Virus record (IMG/VR): IMGVR_UViG_3300046665_000548
Location: 186,001 to 250,000 of that record
DNA from: a virus
DNA: 64,000 nucleotides
Reading direction: 5' to 3' (one strand)
Shown here: positions 52,971 through 61,035 of the stretch, piece after piece
How positions within the stretch are numbered: position 1 is the stretch's first letter
Layout of the letters: the number at the start of each line of letters is the position of its first letter
Made by a program: the position numbers and the translations under genes
Notes under the pieces: generated by a model
What the model was told of the DNA's origin: nothing
Databases searched by the model: none
Seen by the model: the letters and a program-made list of their open reading frames with translations, nothing else

Positions 52971-54353
52971 ATGCGCCAGTTCATCACCCTTATTGAAAAA
53001 TTGCTTACGAATACTGGGATTACCCGGAATCCCTATCGTATTTCAACTCGTCTACCGACCGGCAAGACAGCGACCGAAAATCCCTTCGATCATGCGCTGA
53101 CAGTTGATGTGGATTCCGCCAAGAAAGACCCCAAGTCCTTTGAGCACAACGTAAACCTTGTGAAGGGATACGCCGCGATCCCGCATGATCTCCATGGCGG
53201 AAGCCATGAAGAGGTAGCAGACCACTTTATCAATCACGTCAAAGATAATCTGCTTTGGCTCCATGACAAAATGCCAGAAGCGGTTCGTGAACGCGCCCGC
53301 AAATGGTATGACGGCGCGAATAAGCTGACCGAAGAACGAGCGCGCGAGTACGGTCTTCCTCACAGCACTACTGCTGCGGTGTACGCCGCTCTATCTCCGC
53401 AGAAGGCATGGCATGAAAATGTTGCTCTTGGTGATCGCGTCCTTGAAGCATTCCTGCGTAAGCAGAAGTCTGGTTGGACCGATGCCATGGAGGCGGTCGC
53501 GCAACGCATTTGGATGAACGACCGCAATCGTCCGATCCATATGGCGATTAAAGACAAGAAACTGTCCCAGCTTGAGGATATCGATCACATTGCGGCTTGG
53601 ATTCGTACCTATGATGAAGCGCACAATCCGAACTCATATCAGACAGTTGAGCCAGAAGGCCGTCTAGGACGCCCCTATACGAACCGTGATGCTTACGGAC
53701 ATGGCACAAAGAACCCAGAGGCACATGCATCGGTGCGCTGGGGCTCTCTGGCGGAAATCGGAAAGGCTGTTGCAGCGATCAATGCAGGCGACGATCTGGA
53801 AAAGATTTCAGAATTGATGGGTGAGCGCCATAAGGTTCGTAATTTCTACAACAATATTGTCGATCCGAACGGCCAGCACGGCGATGTGACGATTGATACG
53901 CACGCGGTCGCGGGTGGCCTTCTTCATCCCCTCGGCGGAAACACGACTGAGGTTGCGCATAACTTCAAGAACTCTCTTCCGGCCGGTCACAAAGATTCGG
54001 ATACTTTCGTGGCAGCGAAGGGCTCTGTTATTAACGGCGTGAAGGGCACATATCCGCTCTATGCGGACGCGTACCGCCGCGCTGCTAAAGAACGTAATCT
54101 TTTGGCACGCGAGATGCAGTCTATTACTTGGGAAGCCGCCAAGGGGTTGTTCAACGGCAAGGGTAATGGCAAGGCTAAACATCTTGCGCAAATCAAGTCT
54201 CTGTGGCAGCAATACCAATCAGGCAAGATGAGCGCTCATGATGTTCGAGAGAAAATTCACGACTTGTCTGGTGGCATTGCGATGCCTGATTGGGCATCAG
54301 ATCAGGCCGGAAAACCATCTGCTGCGCCAGTAGACTTGGGAGGAAAAAAATGA
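52971..54353 (+). CDS. Large phage protein, possible HhH-GPD/DNA-glycosylase-like relative
   Basis: 460 residues. 'TAAVYAALSPQKAWHENVAL', 'RHKVRNFYNNIVDPNGQHGD' and 'VTIDTHAVAGGLLHP' follow the order seen in phage proteins that resemble helix-hairpin-helix glycosylases (ALSP...W..N ... K-x-x-F-x-x-NI ... TID-x-HA). That link is pattern-based and uncertain. The C-terminal 100 residues are helical and basic. Leaderless-type start; ATGA overlap with the next gene. Confidence 0.6.
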   Translation: MRQFITLIEKLLTNTGITRNPYRISTRLPTGKTATENPFDHALTVDVDSAKKDPKSFEHNVNLVKGYAAIPHDLHGGSHEEVADHFINHVKDNLLWLHDKMPEAVRERARKWYDGANKLTEERAREYGLPHSTTAAVYAALSPQKAWHENVALGDRVLEAFLRKQKSGWTDAMEAVAQRIWMNDRNRPIHMAIKDKKLSQLEDIDHIAAWIRTYDEAHNPNSYQTVEPEGRLGRPYTNRDAYGHGTKNPEAHASVRWGSLAEIGKAVAAINAGDDLEKISELMGERHKVRNFYNNIVDPNGQHGDVTIDTHAVAGGLLHPLGGNTTEVAHNFKNSLPAGHKDSDTFVAAKGSVINGVKGTYPLYADAYRRAAKERNLLAREMQSITWEAAKGLFNGKGNGKAKHLAQIKSLWQQYQSGKMSAHDVREKIHDLSGGIAMPDWASDQAGKPSAAPVDLGGKK

Positions 54354-54577
54354 CCGACGAAGTAAAGTTCACTGACGACGAGATCAACGCCGATCCTATC
54401 CTATTTGGTTTACATCGCGATGGGATTCCGCTCACTCGCGAAAACTACATTATCCGAAACTGGGGCATGCTGCCGGTGGATTGGGACGCCGAATCCGAAG
54501 ACGCACTTCCTGAGAAGTTTCAAAACTGGGATCAGTTCGAAAAACCCGCTCCTTCCGTTCCTCCTGCTCGTCGGTAA
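54350..54577 (+). CDS. Small acidic protein
   Basis: 75 residues from ATG 54350 with GGGAGG upstream, overlapping the previous stop (ATGA). 'NADPILFGLHRDGIPLTREN' and 'PVDWDAESEDALPEKFQNWD'. Coupled to the 460-residue gene and probably co-functional. Function unknown. Confidence 0.55.
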   Translation: MTDEVKFTDDEINADPILFGLHRDGIPLTRENYIIRNWGMLPVDWDAESEDALPEKFQNWDQFEKPAPSVPPARR

Positions 54578-54921
54578 GAACGAAGCTTGTTTACATCTTC
54601 CGCCCGGTGCCAGCCTATGTCGCTTTGGGAAAGCCCCAGTTCAGTAACGATATGGCTGACCAGGAAGGTGGAGTTCTCCAACGATCTTTTGCCCGGTCTA
54701 TTAGATACCATTGGGAAATAGATCGAACACGTTTTTGCGGGGAAACCAACATACGTGCGTACCGAGAACAAGAAACCATGCAACTCTAATTCGACTGCTT
54801 CGTAATGGCTCAATTGATCTTCATCTGTGTACGTGGAAAACCCTAGAGCTTTCACTTCTATGTTCAAGACCGCCGCTGGCTCAGCATTATCCCACAGACG
54901 ATTATTAGATACTTTCAGCAC
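54532..54921 (-). CDS. Hypothetical protein
   Basis: 129 residues from GTG 54921, though no Shine-Dalgarno is seen and a later start is possible. Mixed alpha/beta ('YEAVELELHGFLFSVRTYVG'). Its end overlaps the convergent gene by 46 bp, which lowers confidence a little. Confidence 0.45.
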   Translation of the reverse strand: MLKVSNNRLWDNAEPAAVLNIEVKALGFSTYTDEDQLSHYEAVELELHGFLFSVRTYVGFPAKTCSIYFPMVSNRPGKRSLENSTFLVSHIVTELGLSQSDIGWHRAEDVNKLRSYRRAGGTEGAGFSN

Positions 54922-54956
54922 GATAAATACTCACAAATCCTTTGGGAGACCCTTTA

Positions 54957-55415
54957 ATGACTATTACCGTTTCACCGACTACTGAACAAGTAGCAAATTC
55001 ATGGGCAGCAAGCCACAGCTTGGTTCGTCCAAACTGCACGCTTTTCCCGTCGCAAAACGCCGTAGACAACCGCACCTACGTTGCGAATGCGGAATTGGCC
55101 GAGAACCCCGCAATCACCTATCTTAAGGCCGAGCTTGATGGACAGATCGCCGCCGTTGTGATGGGCTACGAGAGCGAGCCAGATGTGTATCGGGTACGAG
55201 TTCTGCGTATCGCACAAACTGACTTGTGGATTGATCTGGGCGAAGCTCTGGTTAGTGCCATGATCGCCCAAGCACAACTTGAGGGATGCACATCTATTTG
55301 GGCCACCGTGGTCCCCGAGCGCCTTCCGATTTGGGTCGATCTCGATTTTGACGTTGGTGAGTATATCGCCGCATCGGAGACCTACAAGGTCAGCCGACTA
55401 GTTCCCACCACCTAA
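54957..55415 (+). CDS. GNAT-like or virion-associated hypothetical protein
   Basis: 152 residues from ATG 54957 (GGGAG upstream, GATAAATA about 30 bp further). 'GQIAAVVMGYESEPDVYRVR' then 'RIAQTDLWIDLGEALVSAMI' and 'LEGCTSIWATVVPERLPIW' follow the strand-helix order of a GNAT fold, but the acetyl-CoA loop is not recognisable. Single gene with a strong terminator. Function uncertain. Confidence 0.5.
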   Translation: MTITVSPTTEQVANSWAASHSLVRPNCTLFPSQNAVDNRTYVANAELAENPAITYLKAELDGQIAAVVMGYESEPDVYRVRVLRIAQTDLWIDLGEALVSAMIAQAQLEGCTSIWATVVPERLPIWVDLDFDVGEYIAASETYKVSRLVPTT

Positions 55416-55419
55416 CAAA

Positions 55420-55446
55420 AACGCCCCATTAGGGGCGTTTTTTTAT
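55420..55446 (+). terminator. Intrinsic terminator
   Basis: AACGCCCC-atta-GGGGCGTT followed by TTTTTT, just after the stop at 55415 and overlapping the end of the convergent gene. Confidence 0.9.
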
Positions 55447-55733
55447 TGGAAGCCAGCAAGCTTGAAGAGGATAGCTTTATTCTCTTCTTTGAAGGCGTAG
55501 ATCGATCCCGGCTGGCCAGGATAGTGCGTCCAACTCCAATCGATAGAATAGTGCCCGACCTTCTCGTTCAACCACTCTTCAATTTCCGGCGTTATCTTGT
55601 CGTCAGAAAGGTGCCAATGCTCCAACTTATCGTTGAAACCTATAAGCTCATACGCCAACCATAGGCACCATCTTTGGGTCATCTGGCCGGTAATGCGTTG
55701 AACGATGATTGGGAGGGATAGGACGCTAGACAA
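55443..55733 (-). CDS. Small protein ending in 'KAILFKLAGF'
   Basis: 96 residues. 'TQRWCLWLAYELIGFNDKLE' and 'YSIDWSWTHYPGQPGSIYAF' are Trp/Tyr-rich; the end 'EENKAILFKLAGFQ' is the shared terminal motif with the final Trp replaced. Function unknown. Confidence 0.6.
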   Translation of the reverse strand: MSSVLSLPIIVQRITGQMTQRWCLWLAYELIGFNDKLEHWHLSDDKITPEIEEWLNEKVGHYSIDWSWTHYPGQPGSIYAFKEENKAILFKLAGFQ

Positions 55734-55737
55734 GGAA

Positions 55738-55893
55738 TTAACCCTTCTCGTTGTCCATCGACGGACTGTCCTGCGTGTTTTGTTTTTTCATAGCGGTTTC
55801 ACACCTACCAACTCCAGCACTGGCCCGTTCGGAAAGTTCCGAGGCATTTCGGCACGGCTTTTCGATATCTTGTCCACAAAATTTACACTGCAT
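55738..55893 (-). CDS. Small zinc-ribbon-like protein
   Basis: 51 residues, GGAGAC before the ATG. 'MQCKFCGQDIEKPCRNASEL' begins with CxxC, followed by two more Cys, a four-Cys metal site. Hydrophilic C-terminus. Function unknown. Confidence 0.55.
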   Translation of the reverse strand: MQCKFCGQDIEKPCRNASELSERASAGVGRCETAMKKQNTQDSPSMDNEKG

Positions 55894-56010
55894 TGCCGTC
55901 TCCTTTTCTGAGTCGCGAGCCTATCAAGAAACTATGTCGCATTCAACGGCATCGTGGGTTCCACCACTTAACGCTAAATAATCGATGCCTAACTAGGAGG
56001 TAAATTTATT

Positions 56011-57228
56011 ATGGTCACTACAGTTCCGGTAGTTCTCCCGTATGATGGGAAGTCTCTTCTACAATTCAATGCATTTCGTATCGTAAACAATTCCAGGATT
56101 GCTTCTCCTGCTCAGTTACTGAACCCTACAATCGCGGTTACCAAGGGAGTGAGTAACGTCAACTCCACGATTATTACTCCCGCGACAACAACCCTCCCCT
56201 CTATTCTTCCAACAGACAGTCGTATGCGCGTTGGTTCCGCTGGATCGCTAACCAATTTCGGTAACGGTTTCTATGGTCCGATTTACATTACCGAAGCTGG
56301 TGCCACTGCCACCGATGGCTGGTCTCTGATTTTTGAAACGGATGCGGAAGCTGTTGACGTTTGTATAAGAGAGGCACCAGGAACAAAGGTTCGTGTTCGA
56401 ATTGAAAGCCAATACTGGGTCTCGCTGTCCGACCTAGATGTTTCCGGTGACGGTTCCACAAGCACGTACGTCAAATACGATTTTGGTACAGGTAACGGTA
56501 AACCACGTCGTTGGGAAATTTGTTTCTCTGGCCCCACCCAGATTCGGGGCCTGAACGCGGGTCTGAGCACAGGCGGTTCAACGATCTCTAACAACCCATT
56601 CCGTTGCTGGAGCCCGGCGACCGGTCTTAGCACTCGTCTGATGGTCTGGGGCGATGATCTCGCTTACGGTATGGGAGCTAGCTCGATCCGCAATGGCTTC
56701 GCGTACCTGCTCGGTGAGGCTCTAGGAAGTCTAACTCCCACGCCTAGTGGTGTTTTGGGCCAGGGGCATCTCACAACCAGCGCTGGCGGCCTTGCCGCAG
56801 GTGATCGTGTTGTCGATGTCGAGCGTTTTCCTACTCTCGATATTTTGGTTGACACTTATGGTCTCTACGACCGTGGTCAAAACATCACTGATCTTCAGAA
56901 TGCTGTAACTCAGCATACTGCCGGTCTTCGTGCCGCGCTACCCAACGCGTTCATCTTCAAGATGCCTATGACGATGCCGGGTCTCTCTCTTCCGGCCGAC
57001 CGCCTCAACGCTATCATGAACGGGTTCAACAACGCTGCCGATCCAGACAGAATGGTATTTTTCGATCCGTCCACCACCCCTACGATTGGAAACGTGTTCT
57101 TTACGTCAACTAACACAACCATGTATTTCAATAGCAACGGTATTCATCTGAATGACCGTGGTCATGCGTATCTGGCTCGCCGTGTCTCGCAATTGATCTT
57201 GCGAAACCTTCGAACTTGGCAAGGCTAA
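56011..57228 (+). CDS. Virion protein with a degenerate SGNH-hydrolase domain
   Basis: 405 residues; AGGAGG before the ATG and CTAAATA further upstream. N-terminal 190 residues are beta-rich; residues 205-400 follow the SGNH fold: 'RLMVWGDDLAYGMGASS' where the nucleophile block GDS is GDD, and 'FNSNGIHLNDRGHAYLARRV' where the DxxH block has Asn in place of Asp. Two of three catalytic residues are thus replaced, suggesting a carbohydrate-binding tail or baseplate protein rather than an esterase. Strong terminator. Confidence 0.75.
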   Translation: MVTTVPVVLPYDGKSLLQFNAFRIVNNSRIASPAQLLNPTIAVTKGVSNVNSTIITPATTTLPSILPTDSRMRVGSAGSLTNFGNGFYGPIYITEAGATATDGWSLIFETDAEAVDVCIREAPGTKVRVRIESQYWVSLSDLDVSGDGSTSTYVKYDFGTGNGKPRRWEICFSGPTQIRGLNAGLSTGGSTISNNPFRCWSPATGLSTRLMVWGDDLAYGMGASSIRNGFAYLLGEALGSLTPTPSGVLGQGHLTTSAGGLAAGDRVVDVERFPTLDILVDTYGLYDRGQNITDLQNAVTQHTAGLRAALPNAFIFKMPMTMPGLSLPADRLNAIMNGFNNAADPDRMVFFDPSTTPTIGNVFFTSTNTTMYFNSNGIHLNDRGHAYLARRVSQLILRNLRTWQG

Positions 57229-57247
57229 GGCGATCTCAATCAAACAA

Positions 57248-57277
57248 AAGAAGGGCACCCGAAAGGTGCCCTTTTTT
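57248..57277 (+). terminator. Intrinsic terminator of the SGNH-like gene
   Basis: GGGCACC-cgaaa-GGTGCCC followed by TTTTTT. Confidence 0.9.
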
Positions 57278-57280
57278 ACT

Positions 57281-57592
57281 TCAGAATTGAAATCGAAGAC
57301 CAATACCAACGCCCTTATCGATGAAACCGCCAGCGCCGTCTCGGTCGATGATGAAATAGTTGTACAACTCTGGACCACGCCGAAACTGATACAGTTTGTT
57401 CTCGTACCTGTCATTGTCATCTAGAGGATAAACGTTTCTGTCATCATCCAGATCGTCTCCATCAGTATTGGCGCGACTAATATCGAGAGCCGAATTATCG
57501 TCGTGGCGGCTTTTGGGCGGGGTAGATTTGGCAGTGTTCTTTGCCAATGCAGGGCTTGCCGCTAGCAATGCGATAATCAAATACTTCAACAT
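57281..57592 (-). CDS. Exported acidic protein
   Basis: 103 residues with a signal peptide ('MLKYLIIALLAASPALA'). Mature part is Asp-rich ('NTDGDDLDDDRNVYPLDDND') with an aromatic C-terminus 'KGVGIGLRFQF' that looks like a beta strand ending in Phe, as in outer-membrane proteins. Function unknown. Confidence 0.6.
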   Translation of the reverse strand: MLKYLIIALLAASPALAKNTAKSTPPKSRHDDNSALDISRANTDGDDLDDDRNVYPLDDNDRYENKLYQFRRGPELYNYFIIDRDGAGGFIDKGVGIGLRFQF

Positions 57593-57671
57593 AGACTAAT
57601 TATAGCTGAAACGATTGTCCGCAATCAGCTTAATATTGGAAAACGATACGTCGTTCGGTACTAATAAAGGC

Positions 57672-57845
57672 ATGAACAAGTATCTGACTCTATTCTTCAA
57701 CCTGACGGCTGGTGGTTTCATCTACCTTCTGGCCTCCGTGATGTTCTCAATCGAACTTACGTGGAGCTTGGTCGGTTTTATTATCGTCACTCAAATCGGG
57801 TGCAACATTGCGGATGCGCTCTTCCCTATAGACGGAAAAAAATAA
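57672..57845 (+). CDS. Small two-helix membrane protein
   Basis: 57 residues from ATG 57672 (AAAGGC upstream). Two hydrophobic segments ('YLTLFFNLTAGGFIYLLASV', 'SLVGFIIVTQIGCNIADALF'). The next two genes follow at once and include a phospholipase-like protein, so it may be a holin-like member of a lysis set; not provable here. Confidence 0.55.
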   Translation: MNKYLTLFFNLTAGGFIYLLASVMFSIELTWSLVGFIIVTQIGCNIADALFPIDGKK

Positions 57846-57846
57846 C

Positions 57847-58068
57847 GTGTTGAAAATTTTTATCGTTACTTACATTGCCGGATCGCTTTTTTCTGCCGCA
57901 CCAGTATCAACTGACTTTTCCGCGTGCGAAGAGCACGCTGCGAAGTGGAATGGCTTCTTCCAAACACATGAAGATTTCAAACAACTCGAAGCCAAGTGCG
58001 AGATGCATGAGCAATCCCCAACGAAGCACAATGAGTGGTATCAGCAGTCACCGATGAGACAAGACTGA
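57847..58068 (+). CDS. Small exported protein
   Basis: 73 residues from GTG 57847. Signal-peptide-like start ('MLKIFIVTYIAGSLFSAAPV') and a mature part with two Cys. Between a membrane protein and a phospholipase-like gene (TGATG overlap), reminiscent of spanin-type genes, but no lipobox is visible. Confidence 0.5.
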   Translation: MLKIFIVTYIAGSLFSAAPVSTDFSACEEHAAKWNGFFQTHEDFKQLEAKCEMHEQSPTKHNEWYQQSPMRQD

Positions 58069-58388
58069 TGACAACGCCAGACTACCCGTTCACAACAGAC
58101 GGCTGTTCCGGTGGCATGACATGGCTATGGAAAGTTCTGTTCAGGAATGATCCACCATGGAATGATCTATGCGTCGAGCATGACCGTGCTTATTGGGCTG
58201 GTGGATCGGCAAAACAGCGATGGGACGCTGACACCGCATTGATGATCGGAGTGGCTGGCCGGGGATACCCGGCATGGGCTATGCTAATGTGGCTCAGTGT
58301 CCGCCTTGGCGGACACCCATTGCTTCCTCTTCCTTGGCGATGGGCCTACGGATTCAAATATCCGCGAGGCTATTCGCCCTCTCCGTAA
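58068..58388 (+). CDS. Phospholipase A2-like small protein
   Basis: 106 residues from ATG 58068 (TGATG overlap). 'TTDGCSGGMTWLW' and 'WNDLCVEHDRAYWAGGSAKQ' carry the C-x-x-HD-x-x-Y pattern of PLA2-type His-Asp active sites, followed by 'RWDADTALMIG'. The C-terminal half has a hydrophobic segment. Such proteins hydrolyse membrane lipids; here a role in lysis or entry is possible. Confidence 0.6.
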   Translation: MTTPDYPFTTDGCSGGMTWLWKVLFRNDPPWNDLCVEHDRAYWAGGSAKQRWDADTALMIGVAGRGYPAWAMLMWLSVRLGGHPLLPLPWRWAYGFKYPRGYSPSP

Positions 58389-58582
58389 ACTATAGCGCCG
58401 CGAGCTTCGCCGCGAAGAACGATCTCGGCGCATTTGATGCAAACCGCACCGTGACCTGGGCCACCGCTGCTGTCGATGGTTGTGCCGCATAGACTGCACG
58501 TGATGAGCGCCGCAGTAGCGAACGTCGGCCCGTCTGAATCCGGAATGGTGACGCGCTTCAATTCATAATATTCGAGTGGCAT
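58370..58582 (-). CDS. Small zinc-ribbon protein
   Basis: 70 residues. 'LITCSLCGTTIDSSGG' and 'GAVCIKCAEIVLRGE' give two CxxC pairs. Start is adjacent to the previous stop. Function unknown. Confidence 0.55.
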   Translation of the reverse strand: MPLEYYELKRVTIPDSDGPTFATAALITCSLCGTTIDSSGGPGHGAVCIKCAEIVLRGEARGAIVYGEGE

Positions 58583-58767
58583 TACTGGCTCCCACAGTGA
58601 CAGCGATCTTTGGTGCAGTACGGCTTATGACCGTTCCCAGCGGGCTCGCTAGGGCTCTTTGGTTCTAGCTTATCAGCGAGCCTTCGGAAAGCGTCTCCTA
58701 TGCTTGTTGAAGACGAGCACGAGCTTGCTGTGTCGCGAAGAGCCTCAATTAGTCTTTTTGTATCCAT
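58582..58767 (-). CDS. Small protein with Ser-rich centre and CxC end
   Basis: 61 residues. 'DTKRLIEALRDTASSCSSST' is helical then serine-rich; ends 'YCTKDRCHCGSQ', a possible metal site. Member of a run of four small minus-strand genes before the TROVE locus. Confidence 0.5.
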   Translation of the reverse strand: MDTKRLIEALRDTASSCSSSTSIGDAFRRLADKLEPKSPSEPAGNGHKPYCTKDRCHCGSQ

Positions 58768-58770
58768 TTG

Positions 58771-59007
58771 CTAACCTCTGCCGGAAAATTTCTGTCCGTC
58801 AGATATCACAAACCCACTCGGATCAACATAGACCTCGCCGTCCCGGCATAGGTCGTCATTCACCGTTATTGTTCGCGGTCCACTGACGTAGATTTGGTGA
58901 GCCACGAGAAACGCGTCAATGGCCGTAGCCACCTCGTCGCCCGACAGTTCAATGGTCACTCCAGGGCCGTACTCGGTCTTCCCTAGACCGCGCTTCACCA
59001 CAGGCAT
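58771..59007 (-). CDS. Hypothetical small protein
   Basis: 78 residues, beta-rich ('GVTIELSGDEVATAIDAFLV', 'GEVYVDPSGFVISDGQKF'). No motif recognised. Confidence 0.5.
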   Translation of the reverse strand: MPVVKRGLGKTEYGPGVTIELSGDEVATAIDAFLVAHQIYVSGPRTITVNDDLCRDGEVYVDPSGFVISDGQKFSGRG

Positions 59008-59016
59008 GATTGATTC

Positions 59017-59265
59017 CTAGTAATTGAACGAGCGGTGCTCATTTAACTGCGATTCCCAGTCCATCGAGACCTTATAGACCTCCATGAGCTTCGTCATGTT
59101 CGGGCCGTTGTTCTCGGCCGCGCGCTTGTGAACGTCTTCTCCGGGCATCACGCGCACTGGATAGTCAGACCAATCATAAGTGTCGCAGACCACTAACAGG
59201 TGACTAGCGCCCGTTGTTTTGGCTTCCTGGAGCCATCGTTGAATGTCTTCTCTGGTGGTTGGCAT
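59017..59265 (-). CDS. Small protein of a phage family with 'DxYDWSDYPV'
   Basis: 82 residues from ATG 59265 (GGAGGG upstream). 'REDIQRWLQEAKTTGASHLL' and 'VVCDTYDWSDYPVRVMPGED' match a small family seen next to other phage genes, function unknown. Follows the TROVE terminator. Confidence 0.55.
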   Translation of the reverse strand: MPTTREDIQRWLQEAKTTGASHLLVVCDTYDWSDYPVRVMPGEDVHKRAAENNGPNMTKLMEVYKVSMDWESQLNEHRSFNY

Positions 59266-59279
59266 TTGTCCCTCCAAAT

Positions 59280-59308
59280 GAAAAAGGCCGGAGTTTCCCC
59301 CGGCCTCT
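59280..59308 (-). terminator. Intrinsic terminator after the TROVE gene
   Basis: Minus strand GAGGCCGGGGG-aaa-CTCCGGCCTTTTT, directly after the TROVE stop. Confidence 0.85.
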
Positions 59309-59310
59309 CT

Positions 59311-60705
59311 TTACTTGTCGCTGGCCTCATGAGCCGCGATGAACTTGATCACGTTCTCGGACCATCCGTCGATGTGAACCCACTTCGGCTTGTAGCCGAT
59401 GCCGTTCTTCTCGGTGGAGATGTTGATCAGGTAGTTGCGCTTCCCGAAGGCGTCCGCCTTGTCAGGCTTGTTCAACGGGTTGGTATCGCAATCCTGCTCG
59501 TCCGTGATAACGATCACACGATCCGCATTCTTCTCGGCCTTCGCAATCTGCTCCATGCACTGCACGAGGAAGATTCCCCCGCCACCCTGGGCGCTTGCAG
59601 CCTTGCGGATCGCATCAACCATCGCCATACCCTGGCGAGCAGGGATCAAACGAGTGTCATGGATGCGACGGCTATCCGAACCAGCCGTGGCGTAAACCAC
59701 CGGCTCTTCCGAAACACCAGACACGAAGGCAGACAAAGCCGCAGCCGTATCGAGACGGGTCAGTTCGGACTTGCGCGAGAGCATCGCGCCCATCGAACCC
59801 GACACGTCAACCACCAGAACAGTCTTGCCCGGCAGCTTCTCGATATCGGCAAGCGCACCCATCAGTGCCTGATCAAGCTCACGCTCGAACTTGGGCGCAT
59901 GACGAGCCGCCGTGATGAAGCGGAACGGGAGTACGCGGCCAGCACCCTTGCGGGCAGTGATCGCTTCCTTGATCAGCTTCGCATCGACCTTCTCCTGCTC
60001 CATCTTGCGGAGGTTCCGCAGAAGAGCGAGATAGCCAAGCTTGCCATCGGTCAGAAGACGCTCGAAAGTGTCCTTCTTGTCCGCACCGGCCGTGAGATTT
60101 GCCTCCCAAGTATCCGGGGTAGCCATCTTGTCAGCGACAAGACGCTCCCACAGGGCGCGCTGATCGACCGACTTCGGCTTCGGATGCACGAGGAAATACA
60201 CGTCGCGAAGCGTGATCGCGTTGTCGCGATTGTACTTGGCAAGCTGGTACTCATCGAACTTGAGGAACGCCTTGCGGAGGCCCTTACGCATCGCGTGAGA
60301 CATGACCTTCTTGAGCTTGTCCACACCAACGCCACGCTGCTTCGCATGGATCGCCAGCAATTCGGCAAGCTCGTCGGCACGCGTCACGACATTCGCAATC
60401 GTATCTGCGACGATTGCTCCCTTGTGCTGGGTCGCGAGGATCGAGCACAGGAGAAGCGAGACGTGTCGGAGGTTCTGCTCGTGGCGAGCCTCGATAGCGA
60501 TCTCGGCCAGGGTCTCCGGCTTCACACCATTCGCAAGCTCTACAATGCGGTCGTAGACGGACTTGCCGTCCACATAGAACGCATCCTCCCACAGGAGACA
60601 GGTCATGACGGTGCGACGCAGATTCCCCTCAACAGTCGTCTTGACCGCTTGAGCACCACCAGCCGTGAAAATCGGAGACGGCTTCTTCGCAACATTTGTT
60701 CGCAT
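59311..60705 (-). CDS. rsr: TROVE-domain protein (bacterial Ro60 orthologue, Rsr)
   Basis: 464 residues from ATG 60705, which has GGAGG 8 bases upstream; an ATG at 60729 is in frame but lacks a site. The HEAT-repeat TROVE ring covers about 20-290, with 'AKYNRDNAITLRDVYFLVHP' then 'KPKS' and 'LWERLVADKM' as in Ro60. The VWA domain follows with a MIDAS 'VLVVDVSGSMG' at about residue 300, 'LTRLDTAAALSAF' and 'VIVITDEQD'. Ro60 binds Y RNAs on its outer face and misfolded RNA ends in its hole, and in bacteria channels RNA to PNPase. Four Y-RNA-like genes lie just upstream. Confidence 0.95.
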   Translation of the reverse strand: MRTNVAKKPSPIFTAGGAQAVKTTVEGNLRRTVMTCLLWEDAFYVDGKSVYDRIVELANGVKPETLAEIAIEARHEQNLRHVSLLLCSILATQHKGAIVADTIANVVTRADELAELLAIHAKQRGVGVDKLKKVMSHAMRKGLRKAFLKFDEYQLAKYNRDNAITLRDVYFLVHPKPKSVDQRALWERLVADKMATPDTWEANLTAGADKKDTFERLLTDGKLGYLALLRNLRKMEQEKVDAKLIKEAITARKGAGRVLPFRFITAARHAPKFERELDQALMGALADIEKLPGKTVLVVDVSGSMGAMLSRKSELTRLDTAAALSAFVSGVSEEPVVYATAGSDSRRIHDTRLIPARQGMAMVDAIRKAASAQGGGGIFLVQCMEQIAKAEKNADRVIVITDEQDCDTNPLNKPDKADAFGKRNYLINISTEKNGIGYKPKWVHIDGWSENVIKFIAAHEASDK

Positions 60706-60726
60706 GACATATACCTCCATCAGATG

Positions 60727-60750
60727 CAAAAGCGGCCCCCTTGGACCGCT
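60727..60750 (-). terminator. Terminator after the first Y-RNA pair
   Basis: Minus strand AGCGGTCC-aag-GGGGCCGCT followed by TTTT, just upstream of the TROVE start; transcripts reaching TROVE must read through it. Confidence 0.8.
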
Positions 60751-60764
60751 TTAGTAGAACTGGT

Positions 60765-60893
60765 AGAAAACGGAATTAGCCGAACCGGGTAACACCCCAC
60801 CCTAGAGTGAGGCTGTTGGCTTCGACGCCAACTCTGTCGGGGTTAAAACCCTAACATTCATCCTAAGTAACCCTGCTCTACGTCACGTTTTCT
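60765..60893 (-). ncRNA. Y RNA-like 1 (with two effector hairpins)
   Basis: 129 nt. Terminal stem AGAAAACG/CGTTTTCT. The conserved internal blocks are TGACGTAGAGC-AGGGTTACTT on the 5' side and CCGGTTCGGCTAATTC on the 3' side, forming a bulged helix as in Ro60-binding stems. The distal part holds GTTGGC-gtcgaa-GCCAAC and GGGTT-ttAACCC hairpins. It is separated by three bases from Y RNA-like 2, so the pair is probably one transcript that is cut. Confidence 0.75.
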
Positions 60894-60896
60894 AGT

Positions 60897-60982
60897 GTAT
60901 TCGGAATTAGGCGGGAACGGTTATGGCCAGAGGCCATTCGTTATTTGACAAGCGAAGTAACCGCGCCCTACGTCACGAACAC
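60897..60982 (-). ncRNA. Y RNA-like 2 (small)
   Basis: 86 nt. Terminal stem GTGTTCG/CGAATAC. 5' block TGACGTAGGGCG-CGGTTACTT, 3' block TAACCGTTCCCGCCTAATTC, with CGGTTA/TAACCG pairing. Distal hairpin ATGGCC-tct-GGCCAT only. Starts seven bases after the -10 of a dedicated promoter. Confidence 0.75.
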
Positions 60983-60988
60983 AATACA

Positions 60989-61018
60989 CTTATAGCTGGA
61001 ACAATCCCGCCGCGTCAA
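60989..61018 (-). promoter_or_regulatory. Promoter of Y RNA-like 2-1 pair
   Basis: Minus strand TTGACG (61013-61018), 18-bp spacer, TATAAG (60989-60994). Confidence 0.65.
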
Positions 61019-61035
61019 TACCAAATTACGAAAAA

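Noticed and set aside
59200-60792. 530-codon plus-strand ORF antisense to the TROVE gene
   Set aside because: It mirrors the high-GC codon pattern of the TROVE gene, has no ribosome site, and its translation shows no domain, while the minus-strand protein is a full TROVE-VWA protein.
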